A stretch of DNA of 51,390 nt, from contig CANRFC010000020.1 in NCBI GenBank assembly GCA_947629795.1, positions 1-51,390 of the forward strand, written 5' to 3'. The translations under genes were made by a program, and so were the position numbers. Source of the stretch: an uncultured Oscillospiraceae bacterium (GTDB lineage: Bacteria > Bacillota > Clostridia > Oscillospirales > Oscillospiraceae). A model generated the notes under the pieces. It saw only the letters and a list, made by a program, of their open reading frames with translations, had not been told where the DNA came from and did no database searches. Positions 47,677 through 51,390 of this stretch are shown here, in pieces (positions within the stretch are counted from its first letter, which is position 1; every line of letters starts with the position of its first letter).

Positions 47677-49173
47677 ATGGGCAGTTTTGGACGCGGACAG
47701 GCTTCGGACCCGCCCCATCCCCGGCGGGAGCCCAGACTGGCCGGGGAGCTGACGGCGGAGGAGCTGGAGCGGGTCTTCGCCGGGTGCGTGGACTTCGACC
47801 ACCGGAGCGTGGCGGCGGGAGGCAACGAGAAGCGGCGGCTGGAGCTGTTCTTCATCGCCGGGATGGTGCGCATGGAGCGGGTGAGCGACTACGTGCTGCG
47901 GCCCTTGGCTCAGGACAGGGTCCTGGGGGAGCTGGGGGAGGAGGCGGCCTGGGAGCGGATGGGCTCCGGGGCCCTCTACAACCTGTCGGTGACCGAGGTG
48001 ACCACCCTGGACGAGGGGGCGGCCGCCCTGGTGGAGGGGAACTGCCTGCTGCTGCCCCCGGGAGGGGGGAAGGGGCTCTCCTTCAATACCGGCACCGAGG
48101 AAAAGCGAGGGGTGGGAGACCCGGAGAACGAGGTGTCGGTGAAGGGGAGCCGGGATTCCTTTGTGGAGAATCTACGGACCAATACCTCCCTGGTGCGGCG
48201 GCATCTGCGCTCCCCCGAGCTGAAGATCGCCGAGCAGATCGTGGGGCGGCAGACCCTGACCCCGGTGGATGTGGTGTGGCTGGAGGGCATCGCCGACCCG
48301 GAGCTGGTCCGGGAGGTGGAGGGGCGGCTGGAGAACATCGACGTGGACGCCCTGCTCTCCACCGGGAATGTGGAGGAGTATATCATCGACGAGCTGGACA
48401 CCCCCTTTCCCCTGATGCTGTACACCGAGCGGCCCGACCGGTTCAGCCACGGGCTGTGCCAGGGGAAGGTGGGCATCCTGATGGAGGGGCTGCCCCTGGG
48501 CTATCTGGCCCCGGGAGTGCTGGGGGATTTCCTCCGGGCTCCCCAGGACCGCTCGGAGAACTGGATGATGGCCACGGCGCTGCTGGTGCTGCGGTGGCTG
48601 TGTCTGCTCACCAGCCTGCTGCTGCCGGCGGTCTATGTGGCCATGGTGAATTTCCACCCGGAGATGATCCCCACCCGGCTGGCCCTGTCCATCATGGCGG
48701 CAAGGCAGGACGTGCCCTTTTCCGCCCTGTTTGAGACGCTGATGCTCCTGGTGGCCTTCGAGGTGCTTCAGGAGGCGGGGCTGCGGCTTCCCCAGTCCAT
48801 CGGGCAGACCGTGTCCATCCTGGGCGGGCTGGTGGTGGGCTCGGCGGCGGTGGAGGCCAGGCTCATCTCCCCGGCGGTGCTGGTGGTGGTGGCGGTGGCC
48901 GGCATCGCCGGGTACACCATGCCCTCCCAGGACCTCTCCGCCGCCTTGCGGCTGTGGCGGTTCTTCCTCACGGTGCTGGCGGGGATCAGTGGACTGTTCG
49001 GGGTGCTGGCTGGGGCGGGGCTCCTGGTGGGGCACCTGGCGGGACTGGAGAGCTTTGGGGCGGCCTATCTGGACCCCTTTGCCGACGGGGAGCCCCTGCT
49101 GCGCCAGCCCCTGCCCGAGGACAAGTTCCGGCCGGCCCATCTGAAGACCCCCAACCGGAGGAAGCAGCGATGA
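47677..49173 (+). CDS. Spore germination protein, GerA family (A subunit)
   Basis: Membrane A subunit of a nutrient germinant receptor, 498 residues. Hydrophilic N-terminal domain to about 300, with family marks YNLSVTEVTTLDEGAAALVEG, NLRTNTSLVRRHLRSPELKI (in parts near 168-187), VVWLEGIADPELV and EYIIDELDTPFPLMLYTERPD (in parts near 230-250); then several membrane segments (WLCLLTSLLLPAVYVAMVNF, ILGGLVVGSAAVEARLISPA) and a short polar tail ending KTPNRRKQR. The ATG at 47677 has GGGGAGGAAG upstream. It overlaps the next gene by 4 bp. Probably transcribed in the forespore; I could not identify a clear sigma-G promoter. Confidence 0.94.
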   Translation: MGSFGRGQASDPPHPRREPRLAGELTAEELERVFAGCVDFDHRSVAAGGNEKRRLELFFIAGMVRMERVSDYVLRPLAQDRVLGELGEEAAWERMGSGALYNLSVTEVTTLDEGAAALVEGNCLLLPPGGGKGLSFNTGTEEKRGVGDPENEVSVKGSRDSFVENLRTNTSLVRRHLRSPELKIAEQIVGRQTLTPVDVVWLEGIADPELVREVEGRLENIDVDALLSTGNVEEYIIDELDTPFPLMLYTERPDRFSHGLCQGKVGILMEGLPLGYLAPGVLGDFLRAPQDRSENWMMATALLVLRWLCLLTSLLLPAVYVAMVNFHPEMIPTRLALSIMAARQDVPFSALFETLMLLVAFEVLQEAGLRLPQSIGQTVSILGGLVVGSAAVEARLISPAVLVVVAVAGIAGYTMPSQDLSAALRLWRFFLTVLAGISGLFGVLAGAGLLVGHLAGLESFGAAYLDPFADGEPLLRQPLPEDKFRPAHLKTPNRRKQR

Positions 49174-49781
49174 GGCGGCTTTGGCAGACGGCGGCAGCGG
49201 CGGGGCTCCTGCTGGCCGCCCTGGCCCTTCCCCAGGGCCGGGAGATCGAGGAACTGAGCCTCATCACCGTTCTGGCGGCCGACCGGGGAGAGGCGGGGGT
49301 GGTCCTCACCGCCGTCACCGGGGTCAGGGCCAGCGAGGACGAGGAGCCGGAGGTGCTCACCGGAGAGGGGAGAGACCTGGAGCGGGCCTGCCGGGCGGTG
49401 CAGGAGAGCAAGGCATCCCGGGCCTATCTGGGTCAGGCAGACAAGCTGCTGCTGGGGGAGGAGCTGGCCCGGGAGGAGCTGATGGAGACGCTGGAGTTCG
49501 TGCTGGACCACCGGGAGCTGCGGCTGGATACCCTATTATATATAGTAAGAGGAGACGCCGGGGAGGGGCTCTCCGCCACGGCGCCGGCCACGGCGGGGGA
49601 GACCCCCGGCCGGGACAAGCGGGGGGTGTCGGTGGGGCAGGCCCTCTCCCGGCTCCTGGAGGGGGAGAGGGTGCGTATCCCCGCCCTGGCTCCCGATGAG
49701 GAGGGCCTGCTGGCCCCGGCGGGGTGGGCGCTGCTGGGACCGGAGGGGCTGATGGATGAGACGGAAGAGGAGGGGCGCTGA
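49170..49781 (+). CDS. Short GerC-like spore germination protein without lipobox
   Basis: 203 residues, about half of a typical GerC (360-400). The N-terminus LLLAALALPQGREIEELSLI aligns with the usual signal plus the CWDRREIxDL start of GerC, but the lipidated cysteine is replaced (PQGREIEEL), so the protein is probably not a lipoprotein. The N-terminal domain (VLTAVTGVRASEDEEPEVLT, SKASRAYLGQADKLLLGEEL) is recognisable; the C-terminal Ger(x)C domain is missing and the rest is acidic. The frame is intact and coupled to gerA (ATGA overlap) and the next gene starts one base after its stop. A short but real gene, or a truncated relic. Confidence 0.75.
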   Translation: MRRLWQTAAAAGLLLAALALPQGREIEELSLITVLAADRGEAGVVLTAVTGVRASEDEEPEVLTGEGRDLERACRAVQESKASRAYLGQADKLLLGEELAREELMETLEFVLDHRELRLDTLLYIVRGDAGEGLSATAPATAGETPGRDKRGVSVGQALSRLLEGERVRIPALAPDEEGLLAPAGWALLGPEGLMDETEEEGR

Positions 49782-49782
49782 G

Positions 49783-50835
49783 ATGGCGGAGGAGATCTCC
49801 CGGCGGGACCGGCGGGCGGTGATGGCGGCCGCCCTCTTCCCGGCGGCGGTAAATCTGCTCCAGGGCCCGGTGTGGGCGGCGGGGCGGCTGGCGTGGCTGT
49901 GCCCCTTGCTGGCCGCGCCGGCGGGCATTTTCCTGGGGCGGCTGTGGAGAAGGCAGAGGGGAGCTTTTCTGGAGGGAAAGGGCTCTGCCGGGCGGCAAGC
50001 TTTGCGGCTGGCCTATCTGCTGTGGGGGGTGGTCCTGCTCTGGGGGAGCGGGGCCCGGTTTGCCCACCGGCTGGCCTGGTCCTTCGGGGAGGAGGACCCT
50101 CGGGGCGCGGTGCTGGCGGTGACCCTGGCGCTCGCCCTCTATCTGGCCCGGCGGGGACAGGTGCTGGGCCGGGTGGGGCGGGTGCTGCTGCCGGCTCTGG
50201 CTGTCCTGACGGTGGGGGTGGCGCTGCTGGCTCTGCCGGGGCTGGAGCGGGAAAATTGGCTGCCGGCCGGGGCGGGGGAGCTGGCCGGGGTCCCCGCCGG
50301 GGCGGCGGTGGTGTTCTCTCTGGCGGGATATCCGGTGTTTGGGCTCTTTCTGCCCATCGAGGAGAAGGAGGGCGGCGCCGGCTGGTGGGGGTGGTGTTGC
50401 GCCGCCCTGACGGCGGGACTGGGGGTCCTGGTGGGGGCCTTCGGGCCGGCGCTGGTGCTGCGGATGGACGAGCCCTTCCTCTATCTGCTGGGGGAGGCGG
50501 GGCTGCCCGGCGCCTTCCAGCGGGGAGAGGCCCTTCTGGCGGCGGTGGCGGGGCTGGGAGACCTGTGCCTGCTGGCCCTGGTGAGCTTCGGCGCGGGGCG
50601 GCTGTGGCGGGGGCTCTTTCCCGCCGCCGGCGGGGCGGCATGGCTGCCTACGGCGGCAGGGCTGGCCCTGGCGTGGCTGGAGCCGGAGACCGGGGCAGGA
50701 TTCTTGGCGGGCGTAGGCGGCGTGGCCTGCGGGGTGCTGTTCGGGACGATTTTGCCCGCAGTGGTCATTTTGACCGAAAAGGTACAAAAAGCAGAGGAAG
50801 AGCCATCCACATTTTGTGGGCCGGAAAGCCTGTAA
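49783..50835 (+). CDS. Spore germination permease-like protein (GerB family)
   Basis: 350 residues, about ten hydrophobic segments, in the place of the B subunit of a germinant receptor (APC-superfamily spore permease). Examples: MAAALFPAAVNLLQGPVW, VLAVTLALALYLARR, VLLPALAVLTVGVALLALP, AAVVFSLAGYPVFGLFLPI, PFLYLLGEAGLPGAFQRGEA and VACGVLFGTILPAVVILTEK. Sequence is very rich in Gly/Ala/Leu and divergent, so I rely partly on gene order (A, C, B). ATG at 49783 has GAGGAGGGG 9 nt upstream. The operon ends just before the rRNA promoters and no terminator is visible. Confidence 0.78.
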   Translation: MAEEISRRDRRAVMAAALFPAAVNLLQGPVWAAGRLAWLCPLLAAPAGIFLGRLWRRQRGAFLEGKGSAGRQALRLAYLLWGVVLLWGSGARFAHRLAWSFGEEDPRGAVLAVTLALALYLARRGQVLGRVGRVLLPALAVLTVGVALLALPGLERENWLPAGAGELAGVPAGAAVVFSLAGYPVFGLFLPIEEKEGGAGWWGWCCAALTAGLGVLVGAFGPALVLRMDEPFLYLLGEAGLPGAFQRGEALLAAVAGLGDLCLLALVSFGAGRLWRGLFPAAGGAAWLPTAAGLALAWLEPETGAGFLAGVGGVACGVLFGTILPAVVILTEKVQKAEEEPSTFCGPESL

Positions 50836-50897
50836 AACCATAGATATTGGGGGAAAATTTGGGGCGAAAAAAAGTCCGAGAAAATCGCAAAAAAGTG

Positions 50898-50926
50898 TTG
50901 ACTTTCCCCCAAAGCTTTGCTATATT
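50898..50926 (+). promoter_or_regulatory. rRNA operon promoter P1
   Basis: TTGACT (50898-50903), 17-bp spacer, TATATT (50921-50926). Confidence 0.85.
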
Positions 50927-50979
50927 AAGCCAAGCACCTGAGGTGGCCAAGGGGTGTTTTTCAAAGCGAAAAAAATCTC

Positions 50980-51008
50980 TTGACAAAGGCCAAAAAGTGT
51001 GCTAAACT
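50980..51008 (+). promoter_or_regulatory. rRNA operon promoter P2
   Basis: TTGACA (50980-50985), 17-bp spacer, TAAACT (51003-51008). Confidence 0.88.
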
Positions 51009-51080
51009 TCAAAAGTTCGCGCAAGGGCTGAGGCGTGAAGAAGGCCTGGCGAAAAAGTTTGGCTGGAGCGAAAAAAGTTC

Positions 51081-51109
51081 TTGACAAAGCGGTTTGGTTA
51101 TGATAACAT
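51081..51109 (+). promoter_or_regulatory. rRNA operon promoter P3
   Basis: TTGACA (51081-51086), 17-bp spacer, TAACAT (51104-51109). The three promoters are spaced about 82 and 101 bp apart and each is preceded by an A-rich GCGAAAAAA-type stretch, a possible UP element. Confidence 0.9.
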
Positions 51110-51208
51110 AATCAGGCTCGCCAGTCGGGAGCGGCTGCGCGGACGGCGTGCACCTTGTAAATTAAACAACGTGAAGAAAGCTTACAAGCACCAGACAAGG
51201 ACATGAAA

Positions 51209-51221
51209 GTCTTTGAAAACT
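51209..51221 (+). promoter_or_regulatory. boxA-like antitermination signal in the rRNA leader
   Basis: GTCTTTGAAAACT resembles the Bacillota rrn boxA (TCTTTGAAAACT). It lies 110 nt before the 16S start, where NusA/NusB/NusG-type antitermination is loaded. Confidence 0.65.
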
Positions 51222-51323
51222 GTAAGGTTTGAGAAGGCTCCAGAACTTGATTTCTTTGAAGCTAAGAGATTAGCGATCAATGAAATTGATTTAGACAGGC
51301 TGAAAGGCTTGTTTAGATACCAT

Positions 51324-51390
<67 letters not shown>

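Overview
The window looks like an origin-proximal piece of the chromosome of a GC-rich, spore-forming anaerobe of the Clostridia, most like the Oscillospiraceae (Flavonifractor/Lawsonibacter/Dysosmobacter type). The evidence is a Soj/Spo0J/Noc segregation cluster with consensus parS palindromes, the Bacillota order glmU-prs-pth-mfd, a GerA/GerB/GerC germination operon, a Spo0A-like regulator, sigma-A promoters with 17-18 bp spacing, and a 16S rRNA start preceded by three tandem promoters. No dnaA, DnaA-box cluster or oriC is visible. The genus is inference.

Layout. 1-5.3 kb (minus): noc, parA, parB, a membrane coiled-coil protein and serS, with five parS sites and a repeated intergenic element that carries conserved hairpins. 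5.4-8.0 kb (minus): YitT-family membrane protein and a secreted SLH/GH18 protein. 8.2-14.1 kb (plus): xpt, a structured leader RNA of unknown class ending in a terminator, then a BMP-type nucleoside ABC transporter. 14.2-20.0 kb: mocA-like and hydantoinase genes (minus) divergent from xdhABC (plus). 20.1-23.2 kb (minus): polar amino acid ABC transporter behind a lysine riboswitch with its own promoter and terminator. 23.2-25.3 kb (minus): yqeB, yqeC, mntP. 25.4 kb: tadA. 26.1-32.4 kb (minus): mfd, pth, prs and a GlmU homologue that lacks a recognisable uridylyltransferase domain. 32.6-35.9 kb (plus): GntR regulator with an ABC exporter. 36-43 kb: thiolase, PrsA-like lipoprotein foldase, an XRE regulator next to a Spo0A-like response regulator in an AT-rich pocket, a Ca-type P-ATPase and a sixth parS. 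43.2-47.5 kb: F420-ligase-like protein, D-serine dehydratase plus GntP-family permease, XRE-cupin regulator. 47.7-50.8 kb: germination operon. 50.9 kb to end: rRNA operon leader and 16S start.

How the genes fit together. xpt, the nucleoside transporter, hydantoinase, XdhABC, the MocA-like transferase, YqeB and YqeC make a coherent purine uptake, salvage and oxidation set with the accessory proteins of selenium-dependent molybdenum hydroxylases; E. coli keeps the homologous genes in one region. DsdA with a GntP permease forms a D-serine use unit. The lysine riboswitch predicts the substrate of the 20-23 kb transporter. The least explained items are the leader RNA upstream of the nucleoside transporter, the parS-linked intergenic repeat, the duplicated spacer inside the lysine transporter operon, the one-domain GlmU and the Spo0A-like paralogue.
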